A stretch of 64,000 nt of DNA. Origin: Mycolicibacter terrae. Lineage in GTDB: Bacteria; Actinomycetota; Actinomycetes; Mycobacteriales; Mycobacteriaceae. A model generated the notes under the pieces. The model ran no database searches and was not told the DNA's origin. It worked only from the letters and a program-made list of their open reading frames with translations. Each line of letters opens with the position of its first letter. Position 1 is the stretch's first letter. The DNA lies in contig NZ_AP022564.1 of the NCBI RefSeq assembly GCF_010727125.1, positions 3,596,001-3,660,000 of the forward strand, in the 5' to 3' direction. Positions 41,045 to 49,358 of the stretch are shown piece after piece. The position numbers were made by a program, and so were the translations under genes.

Positions 41045-42652
41045 TTACTTACCTGACCTCCGCGAATCGCGGTCGGTCGACCCGAAGCGTTCAAGGACCT
41101 GTTGCACCGCCAGAGCGGTCGGCTGGCGGGCGTCCTTCTCCAATATCTTCTCGACACTCCTCTCCAGGCCCTGGAGCGCCCGGGCGATCTCAATCTCATC
41201 TGGCGAAAGAAGTCCCTCGAACGAACTGTCAAGCAGGTAGGACGCGTACGGCGTTGCAAGATGGGCCACCCGATCCAAGATGATCTGCACGCGCCGTCCT
41301 GACGGCCCGATACTGCCGGACCCAATCCGATGAATCTGCAGCAAGCCCTTCCAGAGTTTGTCCAGCGGCGTATCCTGGATGGTCAGAACCGTGCCGAGTT
41401 CGTCGGATGACTCTTCCTTGATCGGGTCGATCGCGATGCGGATCTCGTCGATCAGGCGGTGGAAATCCTCGTCGGTCAGTGAATAACCCACGAACAGCAG
41501 ATGTTTTGTCGCGAGCAGCGCTTGAACGATCCCGAACAGCGCACTTCGATCACGCGCCAGCTTCAGATAGTCCGACCGCGTCAAAACTATGTGGTCATGC
41601 TGGTCGACTGAGCCGTGTAACTTCAGCAACCACGGCCTCCCCTCAACAGCCCGGTGGTACGGCAGAACAACAAGGTCCTGGTCGACGGTGTGCCCGCGTT
41701 TGGTGCATGCGCGCTCGTACAGCTTGTCGTAGTTCGTGGTGATGGACTCCCGAACGCCCAATGAAGCCAACAGAGCGTGCGTCAGACCGATGTACTGGTA
41801 TCCGTCGAGCTCTTGCTCAATTCTCTTTCTGAGCTCGGCAGGGCTACCCAAGTCCTGCTCGATCAGCGTTGCCTGGTCGCGGAAGTCGAGTTTTTCGAAG
41901 CCAGCCCGCTGCTCGTCGGAGAGTTTCGTCGGTCGAATCCGGTTGAGTAATTCCTGCCAACCAGGCAGGCCGGCATCACTGCTGACGCCCGCGCCGATGA
42001 AGAGCACCAATTGGCCGGCACGCGCAGCCTTTGCCAGCTGAATGGCCAACCTGCGTTCTTGGCCGGTCAATCCCCAAGCGGACTCATCATCCTCTCGTGC
42101 CTTCTGGATCGCGGACCACGTCACGTCATTGTCCGCACATAGCACAATGTCGACACCGGTGTCGCGTGCCTGCGCTCGGAGTTCGGAGATCAGCCTCTTG
42201 ATTGCGTGTCCCTTGGCATCACTCAGGCCGCCGTCGCGAGTTCCGATCACCGGCAAGGCAAGACGCAGCAGTTCACCTTTCGCTTTGCGGTTGGCCTTGG
42301 CAACGTCGATAAACTCACCGACCACGCGCACGAGGTCGGCCACTTGCTCGTCAACGTCGGCAGGCGATACTGCCTGCGCCTTGCCGATTTTGCCCAGCAC
42401 AACCAATGGCTTGCCATCATCCGATCGCGGATTGAACGGCACGGCCCGACGGTCCCATCGGAAGCCCTGAAGATATCCCGCTTGGGTGAGACCAACCGCC
42501 GCAGCAAAGCCTTCATTCACCTTGAAGGGCAAGTCTGTGGGTAACAGCCAAGCGTCGCAGTCGATGGTGCTGACATCGGCTTTGACCATGAACAAATGTC
42601 CCGGAGTTCTCGTCTCCATCGCTGTCATCAGGAAATTCCACCACGGCGCCAT
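41045..42652 (-). CDS. Macro-domain/SIR2 fusion, probable NAD+-consuming defence effector
   Basis: 535 residues. The N-terminal part (about 18-180) has macro-domain features: VKADVSTIDCDAWLLPTDL, VVLGKIG, and LALPVIGTRDGGL with IVLCADND. A SIR2-like NADase domain follows: VLFIGAGVSSDAGLPGW (216-232), TTNYDKL (305-311, with catalytic-type Asn) and LKLHGSVD (343-350, with catalytic-type His), then LFVGYSLTDEDFH (386-398). SIR2 effectors of Thoeris, DSR and similar systems degrade NAD+ upon infection. A macro domain could bind ADP-ribose products or signals. The start is uncertain (42652 or 42619). It sits between the two helicase groups, upstream of the main operon. Confidence 0.8.
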   Translation of the reverse strand: MAPWWNFLMTAMETRTPGHLFMVKADVSTIDCDAWLLPTDLPFKVNEGFAAAVGLTQAGYLQGFRWDRRAVPFNPRSDDGKPLVVLGKIGKAQAVSPADVDEQVADLVRVVGEFIDVAKANRKAKGELLRLALPVIGTRDGGLSDAKGHAIKRLISELRAQARDTGVDIVLCADNDVTWSAIQKAREDDESAWGLTGQERRLAIQLAKAARAGQLVLFIGAGVSSDAGLPGWQELLNRIRPTKLSDEQRAGFEKLDFRDQATLIEQDLGSPAELRKRIEQELDGYQYIGLTHALLASLGVRESITTNYDKLYERACTKRGHTVDQDLVVLPYHRAVEGRPWLLKLHGSVDQHDHIVLTRSDYLKLARDRSALFGIVQALLATKHLLFVGYSLTDEDFHRLIDEIRIAIDPIKEESSDELGTVLTIQDTPLDKLWKGLLQIHRIGSGSIGPSGRRVQIILDRVAHLATPYASYLLDSSFEGLLSPDEIEIARALQGLERSVEKILEKDARQPTALAVQQVLERFGSTDRDSRRSGK

Positions 42653-42691
42653 TCGCCACCACCAGAGGCAAACGGAGACTCATATGACGCC

Positions 42692-43099
42692 CTAACCACG
42701 AGCGAGCAACACCCCATTCGCACGATCCCCCAGCACTTTCAAGACCGGGTGCCGGTCAATCTGCTCAAGGGTCAACACGCGCTCCGGGCGGGTGATCCGG
42801 CTCATCAACTCTGCGGTCGGGTCAGGAACGTCAACCACCAGGCCGCGTGCCTCGTCCACGTCGATATTCTCGTAGATCCACAGTCCGTCCTGATGAACGA
42901 AGTCTTCAGTGACGAACCAATTGGCGATGAACACGCGCACCTTGGGCAGCAGCGTCCAGACTTTCTCACGGTCGATGACCGCTCGAGCCCCCGGCCGCGT
43001 CAGCGCCAGCCAGGCGAGCTCCCCGCCGACTGTCGTCACCTTCCAGAATTCCCAGCCATCTGTCGCCACGACAGGAACCGTAGCTGCCCGGCCCGTCAA
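42692..43099 (-). CDS. 135-aa orphan upstream of Macro-SIR2
   Basis: Small acidic protein without known motifs: WEFWKVTTVGGELAWLALTR, an aromatic middle (VFIANWFVTEDFVHQDGLWI) and a C-terminal VLTLEQIDRHPVLKVLGDR. No membrane segment is seen. It ends 39 bp before the Macro-SIR2 frame and lies on the same strand, so the two may form a pair, for example a regulator or sensor with its effector. Only weak evidence supports its being a gene: good codon use and tidy spacing. Confidence 0.55.
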   Translation of the reverse strand: MTGRAATVPVVATDGWEFWKVTTVGGELAWLALTRPGARAVIDREKVWTLLPKVRVFIANWFVTEDFVHQDGLWIYENIDVDEARGLVVDVPDPTAELMSRITRPERVLTLEQIDRHPVLKVLGDRANGVLLARG

Positions 43100-43198
43100 C
43101 AGCGACGGATCGTCGCCAGAAGGAGTCAGCGATCACGAACGCCGTCGAACGATGCTGCCCGGCAGGCGGTGGGACGCCCATCCTCGCAATGCCAGCCT

Positions 43199-43370
43199 CA
43201 TTCCCGGCACGGCGGGGACAGGGGCCGGGCCAGGGTCAGCGGCTGCTCGGCGTCGTCGACAGCGGCGATCTGCGGGTGCAGGTCGGGGGCGGCCAGCCAG
43301 GTCCTGGTTCAGCCGGTCAGTGAGAAGCGATTCGTACAGACCCTCGTCCACGCGGCGGAGGTTAGTTGAC
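43199..43370 (-). pseudogene. Remnant of the 5' end of a PLD-helicase gene
   Basis: About 55 codons homologous to the start of the gene at 19855-21412, with one frameshift near 43300. NLRRVDEGLYESLLTDRLNQ here corresponds to NLRRMDTGVYESLLNEQLMA there. After the shift, PDLHP...VDDAEQPLTLARPLSP matches PDLHP...VDDAEHALTIARYLAP. A TGA at 43201-43199 ends the matching frame, and everything downstream is lost. It starts about 30 bp after the HelD-like gene's stop, the spacing expected if the intact gene once followed it in the same operon. DNA similarity to the 21.4-kb copy is only moderate, so this is not a recent duplication. Confidence 0.75.
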
Positions 43371-43397
43371 GGGTCGGACAGGCCGGCCAATCCCGAA

Positions 43398-45317
43398 CTA
43401 CCTCTCCCGCAGCTGTGCCGGCAGTGCGCTGCTGTGCACAACCACCAGTTCCCGGTTCGGCCGGGTCAGTGCCGTATACAGCGGTCCCTGATGGCCACGG
43501 TTCTGTTTGAATGCAGCCGGCTCCACCACCACGACAGCATCGAACTCGATCCCGCGTGCCGAATCGGGGTCGAGGACGGTTACTTCCCGGCCGTCGCGTT
43601 CCCAGGGGCTCAGGTCGTGCATGGACCCGACCCAGCCACGCGACCGCAGGCTCTTTCGTACCGCGCTGGTGTCGGGACCGACGACGGCAACGGTGCCCAA
43701 TGGATAGGCAGTCAGCAGCCGCTCCACCTGTGCGGCCGACGCATCACCGACTTCCGCCGGTTTCACCTTCTGCACCACTGGGGCCGGACCCTGCTGTTGG
43801 AATGCGTTGACGGTGCGCTGGTTTCTGGGAAGCAGGCGGGTGGCGAACTCCAAAATCGGCCTCGTGGACCGATATCCGATCGCCAACTCGAAGGTCGCGG
43901 TGTCTTCTTCGATCGCGATCAAGTCCAGGATCTCGGGCCAATTCGCCGGGGTGTGGTCCGACCGGCGCTGGTTGAGATCTCCCAGCACCGTCCATCGATC
44001 CTCGATGTTGATCTCGTCTAACAGCAACCAGCCCAGCGGGGTCACGTCCTGTGCTTCGTCGATGATGATGTGCGTGATACCGGCGAGCTCGGACGGCGGA
44101 CTCACCTCCCATTGGATATAGGCAAGAAGTGGCGAATGGGCCCGCAGCTCCCGCGCATGTCGGTAGGCAGGCAGCGCGCTCAGGTAGGTGCTCCACTGCG
44201 GGTCGGTCGTGACCGCTGCGCTGTTGGCACGCATGTATTCGTAAACCTGTTCGGCCGAGAGCGCGGCACCATCGCTGGTCGTGCGGATCTGCCGGATGGC
44301 ACGCCGCAACAAGCGCACCAGTTTCCAGTCCGCGTCCTGCGACGATGGCGAGATGTCGCCTTTCGGCGGGTATTCCAGCCCGAGGATGTGTTGCCACAGC
44401 TCCGGCAGCGACAGCACTCGCAGCTGTGCGGAGTTGCCGGCTAGGCGGTTGATGACGCCGAGAACATGTTTGGAGTACCCGGTGGTCGGCCCGATCAGCA
44501 GCACGTTGCCGGCAGCCCTTTCCTCTGCCGGGGTGTCCTCGTTGACCAGGTAGGCGGCGCGGTGGGATGCGATGATCGTCTTCCCGGTGCCGGGTTTGCC
44601 CTCGATGATCATGCTGTCGCTCGCCGGCATCGTCACCAACGCGTACTGGTCCGGCTGCAGTGTGGCCAGCACCGAATCCAGCCTCTTTGTTCGCGGAGCC
44701 TGCAATTGGGCCCGCAACGCTTCCTCCGCCCGAATTCCGACGGGTTCGTGGTCGGCGTGATCATGTCCTTCGGGTGCATCCGCCGAAAGTCCTTCGGTCA
44801 CCGGGTCCAACGGTTTCGGCACATCGGGCCGTTTGGGCATCGTCGGCGGAGCAGGGATAGCCAACCCACGCTTGCGGAATGGGTGTTCGGGGGCATCGGT
44901 GCGGACAGTCTCGTCACTGAAATCCACGATCTGGCCGCCACGTCGCACCATGGTGCGGACGACGGCAACCTCGTCGCAGAGCTTGTGGTGTCTGGTGCCG
45001 CGGAAGAACGTGCAGGCGATCGGTGCGGTCCAGCTGAACACCTCGACACCGTCGAGTTCGGCATGTTTCTCGCCGATGTAGAAGTCGGATGCACCGTCGA
45101 GCACGTAGTGGTCTGGGCCGGCCAACGCCACGCGGCCCACCAGCTCGCCGGTCGGCACTTTCGGTCGTGACGGCACACCGCTTCCGGTCCACAGGCCGTT
45201 TCGTGGGCCCGAATAGGCCAGCGGGCGGTTGGCTTTGTCTCGCAATGCCTTTGCGTACCGCTTCTCCGTGGTCCGTTCGTCCTCGAGCTCAAGCTCCTTG
45301 CGCATCAACCTCATCAA
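43398..45317 (-). CDS. HelD/UvrD-like SF1 ATPase
   Basis: 639 residues. A charged N-terminal region of about 220 residues (start MMRLMRKELELEDERTTEKR, coiled-coil like) precedes an SF1 motor. The motifs are IEGKPGTGKTIIASHRAAYLV (about 250), HIIIDEAQDVTPLGW (about 415), and C-terminal DSARGIEFDAVVVVEP and YTALTRPNRELVVVHSS (about 590-630). The arrangement, and the GTGKT...HRAAYL and ALTRPxxELVVVH pattern, resemble HelD/HelR proteins that recycle RNA polymerase, as well as HelIV. It begins six bases after the SNF2 gene's stop, so the two are an operon. Its role in this pair is not known. Confidence 0.85.
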   Translation of the reverse strand: MMRLMRKELELEDERTTEKRYAKALRDKANRPLAYSGPRNGLWTGSGVPSRPKVPTGELVGRVALAGPDHYVLDGASDFYIGEKHAELDGVEVFSWTAPIACTFFRGTRHHKLCDEVAVVRTMVRRGGQIVDFSDETVRTDAPEHPFRKRGLAIPAPPTMPKRPDVPKPLDPVTEGLSADAPEGHDHADHEPVGIRAEEALRAQLQAPRTKRLDSVLATLQPDQYALVTMPASDSMIIEGKPGTGKTIIASHRAAYLVNEDTPAEERAAGNVLLIGPTTGYSKHVLGVINRLAGNSAQLRVLSLPELWQHILGLEYPPKGDISPSSQDADWKLVRLLRRAIRQIRTTSDGAALSAEQVYEYMRANSAAVTTDPQWSTYLSALPAYRHARELRAHSPLLAYIQWEVSPPSELAGITHIIIDEAQDVTPLGWLLLDEINIEDRWTVLGDLNQRRSDHTPANWPEILDLIAIEEDTATFELAIGYRSTRPILEFATRLLPRNQRTVNAFQQQGPAPVVQKVKPAEVGDASAAQVERLLTAYPLGTVAVVGPDTSAVRKSLRSRGWVGSMHDLSPWERDGREVTVLDPDSARGIEFDAVVVVEPAAFKQNRGHQGPLYTALTRPNRELVVVHSSALPAQLRER

Positions 45318-45323
45318 CCTCCA

Positions 45324-48300
45324 TCAGGCCACAATCTCGATCACACAGGCCGCGAGCGGCTCAAGTCGAATCTCGGGCTGGACTTCGTCGTCCAACTCGG
45401 CAGACAGGGCATCGAAACGTTCCTCGGCGCGCCGGCGTTGGCTTTCAAACAGTGCGATCACGCGGTCCCCACGGCCGCGTGACCGCGCGGTCGCGATCCG
45501 GTTCTCGATGGCCGCGAGCCTGCGCCCGTACTGCTCCCGCAGGGTGATCGCCCGAGACCGCTGCAGTGCATCGAACTCATGGTTGCGCCGAGCCTGCTCG
45601 TCCAGGTGCCGGCGATGCAGTTGGTCCTGCGCGCGGTCAGCGAGCCGACCAATCCGGTCGACATTCGGTAACGGGGCGTCAGCAAGCGCGCCTTGGGCGA
45701 GCGCCGCCAACAATGCATTCGCCGGACCATCGCCGGCGTCACGGCCGCTGGCCGTCACCGCCGCACCCCAGATCTCGTCGCCCCCTCGAGATGCCGACAC
45801 CGCTTTCGCCATGACCACAACGTAGACGCCGGGTGCGACATCTTCCGCCGTCGCGGACAGCCGCAGTGAGGCGAAGCGCGCTTGGCGATGTCCCGGGACC
45901 GCGGCCGCCGCCATCGCCAGCGGGCTGGTCGCAGTTAGCAATCTCCCGCCCCCGGTCCGCGCCAATTCCTGATCCAGCACCAGCGGAATCGACATCTCAC
46001 CTCGCAGCTGTGCGGCAAGACCGCTGGTCTCACTGCGGGTGCGCTGCGCTGTCTTGGCGAGCTCCTCGACACGCCCGGCCATGGTGGGGTTGCCGTAGAA
46101 CTCGGCACTGCGTCGATCCGCGGCTAGCCGAACGCCCAGGGCGCCGTCGACGCGGGCCCAGTCATCGAGCAGCTGCGCGAGCTCGTGCTGACCGATGTAG
46201 CGGCCGGTCCGAACCAGGTCGTCTTCAAGTCCGGCAACGTCGACGTCGTTGCTGACCAGCAGCGCGCTGGAGGCATCCGAGACGTCCTGCAGGCCGGCGC
46301 GTTGCTCTTCGATTGCGGTCAGCGCTTCGTGCATTTTCTGCTCGCGCTGCTCGTCCGTGAGGGTGAAGTCGAACCCGGCTTCCAGCACCTCGGTGGCGTT
46401 GGCGGCGATGATCGGCTCCAGCACCCCGATCGACGACTCGAAGATGCCGATACGATCCAATAGCCGCGACAGGATGCGTTCATCGATGGTCGCTTCGTTG
46501 ACGAAGTTGACCACCAGCATGGTCTCTTCGACCTGGCCGATGCGGTCGATGCGGCCGATGCGCTGCTCAATCTCCATCGGGTTCCACGGCAGGTCGTAGT
46601 TGATCACCGCGGAGCAAAACTCGAAGTCGAGGCCTTCGCTGGCCACTCGGTTGGCCAAGACGAAATCGTAGGCCCCGGCACGGAAGTCGGCCATGATGCG
46701 TCGGCGCTGCTCCCGGCTGACACCGCCGTGCATGACCGCTACCCGGAACTCGTCCTCCAGCCGGCCGACGAGGTAGGCCAGTGTGGGCCGCGAATGGGTG
46801 AACAGCAGGGCCTGCCGGCCCTGGCCGTGTAAGTCGCGCAATGTCTCCCGCAGGCGGTCGAATTTGGTGTCGACCTCTGCCGGCAGCCGATGCGCTGCGG
46901 CCACCAGGCTGGCATGCGGGGCGATCCGGGCCGCCGAAGTGTCGGAGTCGGCGTCGGCGACTTCGCCGAAGCCCTGCGGGTCCAGCACCGCCCGCCGCGC
47001 CATCGGCAAACAGGCACTAGCCAGTCGCAGCGGCATCTGCATGGCGAAGTGCAGCGGCCGTCCCATTGCGGCGGCGCGATCCCGACACCATTGCAGGAAC
47101 TCGTTATAAAAGTCGATTTCGACTGTCTGCCAGTGGATTGCGTGGCGGTTGAGGGTCCGTTTGGACTTCCGGTCGTCGACTTCGACCTTTTTCGTGCGGG
47201 TGATCACGGTCGAGAGCGTGTTGAGATCAGCGAGGTAGCGTCGTGCCTCCACGACATCGCGTGGGGTCAGGTGATCTTTGGCCAGCGTCTCTTTCAATAG
47301 GCCGAAGTCGGGACGCTGCATCAGCGGGTGACCGAGTGCAACAGTCCGCAGTTCGTCGAGCTTGCGACACAGTTCGTGGCCGTTGACGCCCTTCTCCGAC
47401 AGACGCGCCGCGACGGCGTTGATGATGCGATTCGGTTCGAGCTGCAGCTCAAGGTTGCCGATGTCGCCGTAGTCCTCCGGCGCCAGCAGCTCCAACAGAT
47501 TCGACAGGTCCTCTTGGCGCAGGTTGATCGGTGTCGCGGTGAGAAAGATCAGGTTCGCCGCCCAGTCGGTCAGCCGAGTGCCCAGTGCGTAGCTCTTGGT
47601 GTCTGAATTGCGCATGGAGTGCGCCTCGTCGACGATGATCAGGTCGAATTCCGGCGGCAGGTCGTCGAGTTCTTCGATGCCATCCCAGCTGCGCAGCCGT
47701 TCGATGCTGCAGATGTAGGCCTGCCGGCGCGGCAGCCGGTTCTGGCGGTGCTTTTCCAGGAAAGACCGCAGCTTATTGCTGTCGAGTTCCTCCACGTCGA
47801 ACTCGAAGCGATCTTCCATCTCCTCTTGCCATTTGCCGACAAGTCCTGCGGGGCAGACGATCAGGACTCTATCGGCTTCGCGACGCGCCTCCAGTTCAGT
47901 CCAGATCAGGCCGGCTTCAATCGTCTTGCCGAGACCGACTTCGTCGGCGATAAGGATGCGTGCCTTACCGGTTTGCAACAGCTTGAGCACCGGCTTGAAC
48001 TGGTAGGGCCGGAACGTGGTGCGGGTGGCCCGAAATGAGAACAGGGTGTTGGCGAACTTGCTCTGCAGCTTGGCACGGGTCAGCGTGGCACCGAATCGGT
48101 GTGCTGGGGTCGGTTCACGGGTCACCCAGTTTCGCGGGGCGTCGAGTTCGGGACGCGCCTTCAGCGAGGACTCGACCACATTTTGCTGGCGGCCTTCGAC
48201 GATCACCGTGTAGGACCATTGCCCCGAGCGCCCGCTCACGAAGAATCGGTCGCGGATCACCACGTCCACGTCGCCGGGGTGAGTCACAGCGGCCTCGTTG

Positions 48301-48713
48301 ATCTCAAACCGGGGCGCCGGAACAGATTGTGCGTCGGCCCAGAACTGCTCAGCCCACCCGTAGGCAGCCATCAGCGGGTGATCGTCATTGAGGCGATCAA
48401 GCGGGACGATCATTGCGTCACCCGGTGTGACGCCCCGAGCCACTTGCAGGAGCAGCCCGCCGCCGTCGACACCCTGGAACCAGTACAGCCCCTCCGGCAA
48501 CTCGATCGGGGGAACGGCCAGTGCCCGACACTCAACGGCCTGCGTGACAAGTTCACGGACCGGCCCGTCGACGACCAGCACCCGCGGAAACGCGCCGAGG
48601 CCGTCGATGACGTCGACTCTCTCCGGGTCGGGACGGTAGCCGAAAGAGGGAGGATTAGAGGTCACCGATGGACCAGCCGAAATCACCGGTGGACACTCTC
48701 CTTCACTCTGCAT
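45324..48713 (-). CDS. RapA/SNF2-like helicase
   Basis: 1129 residues. An N-terminal part of about 220 residues without known domains is followed by an SNF2 motor. The motifs are ADEVGLGKTIEAGL (about 250), IVDEAHSMRN (about 358), LTATPINL, and LANRVASEGLDFEFCSAVINYDLPWNPMEIEQRIGRIDRIGQ (about 680, quoted in part), with all helicase motifs intact. The C-terminal 350 residues are helical, Arg/Glu-rich and end in an acidic segment. Relatives are bacterial RapA-like and DISARM DrmD-like motors. A second SNF2 protein is encoded at 32900, but the flanking domains differ. The start is uncertain: the ATG at 48713 lacks a good ribosome site, and an AAGGAG lies just inside the frame ahead of a GTG. 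Confidence 0.85.
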   Translation of the reverse strand: MQSEGECPPVISAGPSVTSNPPSFGYRPDPERVDVIDGLGAFPRVLVVDGPVRELVTQAVECRALAVPPIELPEGLYWFQGVDGGGLLLQVARGVTPGDAMIVPLDRLNDDHPLMAAYGWAEQFWADAQSVPAPRFEINEAAVTHPGDVDVVIRDRFFVSGRSGQWSYTVIVEGRQQNVVESSLKARPELDAPRNWVTREPTPAHRFGATLTRAKLQSKFANTLFSFRATRTTFRPYQFKPVLKLLQTGKARILIADEVGLGKTIEAGLIWTELEARREADRVLIVCPAGLVGKWQEEMEDRFEFDVEELDSNKLRSFLEKHRQNRLPRRQAYICSIERLRSWDGIEELDDLPPEFDLIIVDEAHSMRNSDTKSYALGTRLTDWAANLIFLTATPINLRQEDLSNLLELLAPEDYGDIGNLELQLEPNRIINAVAARLSEKGVNGHELCRKLDELRTVALGHPLMQRPDFGLLKETLAKDHLTPRDVVEARRYLADLNTLSTVITRTKKVEVDDRKSKRTLNRHAIHWQTVEIDFYNEFLQWCRDRAAAMGRPLHFAMQMPLRLASACLPMARRAVLDPQGFGEVADADSDTSAARIAPHASLVAAAHRLPAEVDTKFDRLRETLRDLHGQGRQALLFTHSRPTLAYLVGRLEDEFRVAVMHGGVSREQRRRIMADFRAGAYDFVLANRVASEGLDFEFCSAVINYDLPWNPMEIEQRIGRIDRIGQVEETMLVVNFVNEATIDERILSRLLDRIGIFESSIGVLEPIIAANATEVLEAGFDFTLTDEQREQKMHEALTAIEEQRAGLQDVSDASSALLVSNDVDVAGLEDDLVRTGRYIGQHELAQLLDDWARVDGALGVRLAADRRSAEFYGNPTMAGRVEELAKTAQRTRSETSGLAAQLRGEMSIPLVLDQELARTGGGRLLTATSPLAMAAAAVPGHRQARFASLRLSATAEDVAPGVYVVVMAKAVSASRGGDEIWGAAVTASGRDAGDGPANALLAALAQGALADAPLPNVDRIGRLADRAQDQLHRRHLDEQARRNHEFDALQRSRAITLREQYGRRLAAIENRIATARSRGRGDRVIALFESQRRRAEERFDALSAELDDEVQPEIRLEPLAACVIEIVA

Positions 48714-48798
48714 GGAGACTCAAGAGCGACGCATGCAGACACTCGTTCTTGTCAATGGACGCGAGGCTACTGTGACCGTTCTCATGTTGACTATACGA

Positions 48799-48823
48799 GC
48801 CCGCCACTTTGCCGCTGGCGGGC
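48799..48823. terminator. Hairpin between the metabolic operon and the defence island
   Basis: GCCCGCCA (48799-48806), a nine-base loop, and TGGCGGGC (48816-48823) form a perfect eight-bp GC-rich stem. It lies between the end of the enoyl-CoA hydratase operon and the first island gene, both on the minus strand, where a terminator would be expected. There is no T-run, which is normal for actinobacterial terminators but leaves the function unproven. Confidence 0.35.
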
Positions 48824-48929
48824 ATCCGAACCGCCACGGTCGTATCCCCCACCTCCGCCCCAACTGAGTGCGACTACCGGACGAAACCGTCCGACTGGCC
48901 CTGATCGGCTACCTGACCAAATAAGCCGG

Positions 48930-49353
48930 TCAACCGGACTCACCTCGCGCCGTCCTCAACGCCGCCGCCCGAATCCCATGCAGCATGTAATTCGTCGCCA
49001 CGACGTGCAGCCGCGTCCCGATCACCAGCGCGCGGTACGCACGCCCATGTATCCCCGGAAACGCCGCGTAGGCCCGGGCGTGAACGCACGTCGCGCCACC
49101 CGGGACGTCCTCAACTCGAACACCAGCCAATAGCGCGAGAAGCGATGCCGCCCGGCCAGACTGAGTCCTGCTCAACACTTTCCACCACGTCGAAGCCGGC
49201 CCGGGGTTGCCGGCCGAGCAGTGCGACAAGGGGATTGCGCTCGGTTCCGTGCAGCATGGACTCGATGTAGCGCTGCAGGCCGGTCCACACGACATTGCGC
49301 GGTGCGTCGATGCGTACCGTGTGCTCATCGAGGTAGGGCAGGTCGATGGTCAT
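48930..49353 (-). pseudogene. SRPBCC/DUF2867-like gene with two frameshifts
   Basis: Reading the three minus frames in turn recovers one protein. MTIDLPYLDEHTVRIDAPRN to VVESVEQDS (frame 1, 49353 to about 49155) is followed by LAGRHRFSRYWLVFEL (frame 2) and EDVPGGATCVHARAYAAFPG to VVATNYMLHGIRAAALRTAR (frame 3). Conserved-looking residues continue across both breaks, so two small indels near 49155 and 49120 have destroyed the gene, unless they are assembly errors. The intact family is a START-like lipid-binding fold of about 150 residues. It begins five bases after the enoyl-CoA hydratase stop. Confidence 0.7.
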
Positions 49354-49358
49354 AGCGA

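Noticed and set aside
18474..48713. Search for integrase, tRNA attachment site or insertion sequence bounding the island
   Set aside because: None was recognised within or beside the island; the only repeat found is the degenerate PLD-helicase 5' end.
48868..48924. 18-codon plus-strand frame VRLPDETVRLALIGYLTK between the island and the hydratase operon
   Set aside because: No ribosome site or homology that I can see; too short to support.
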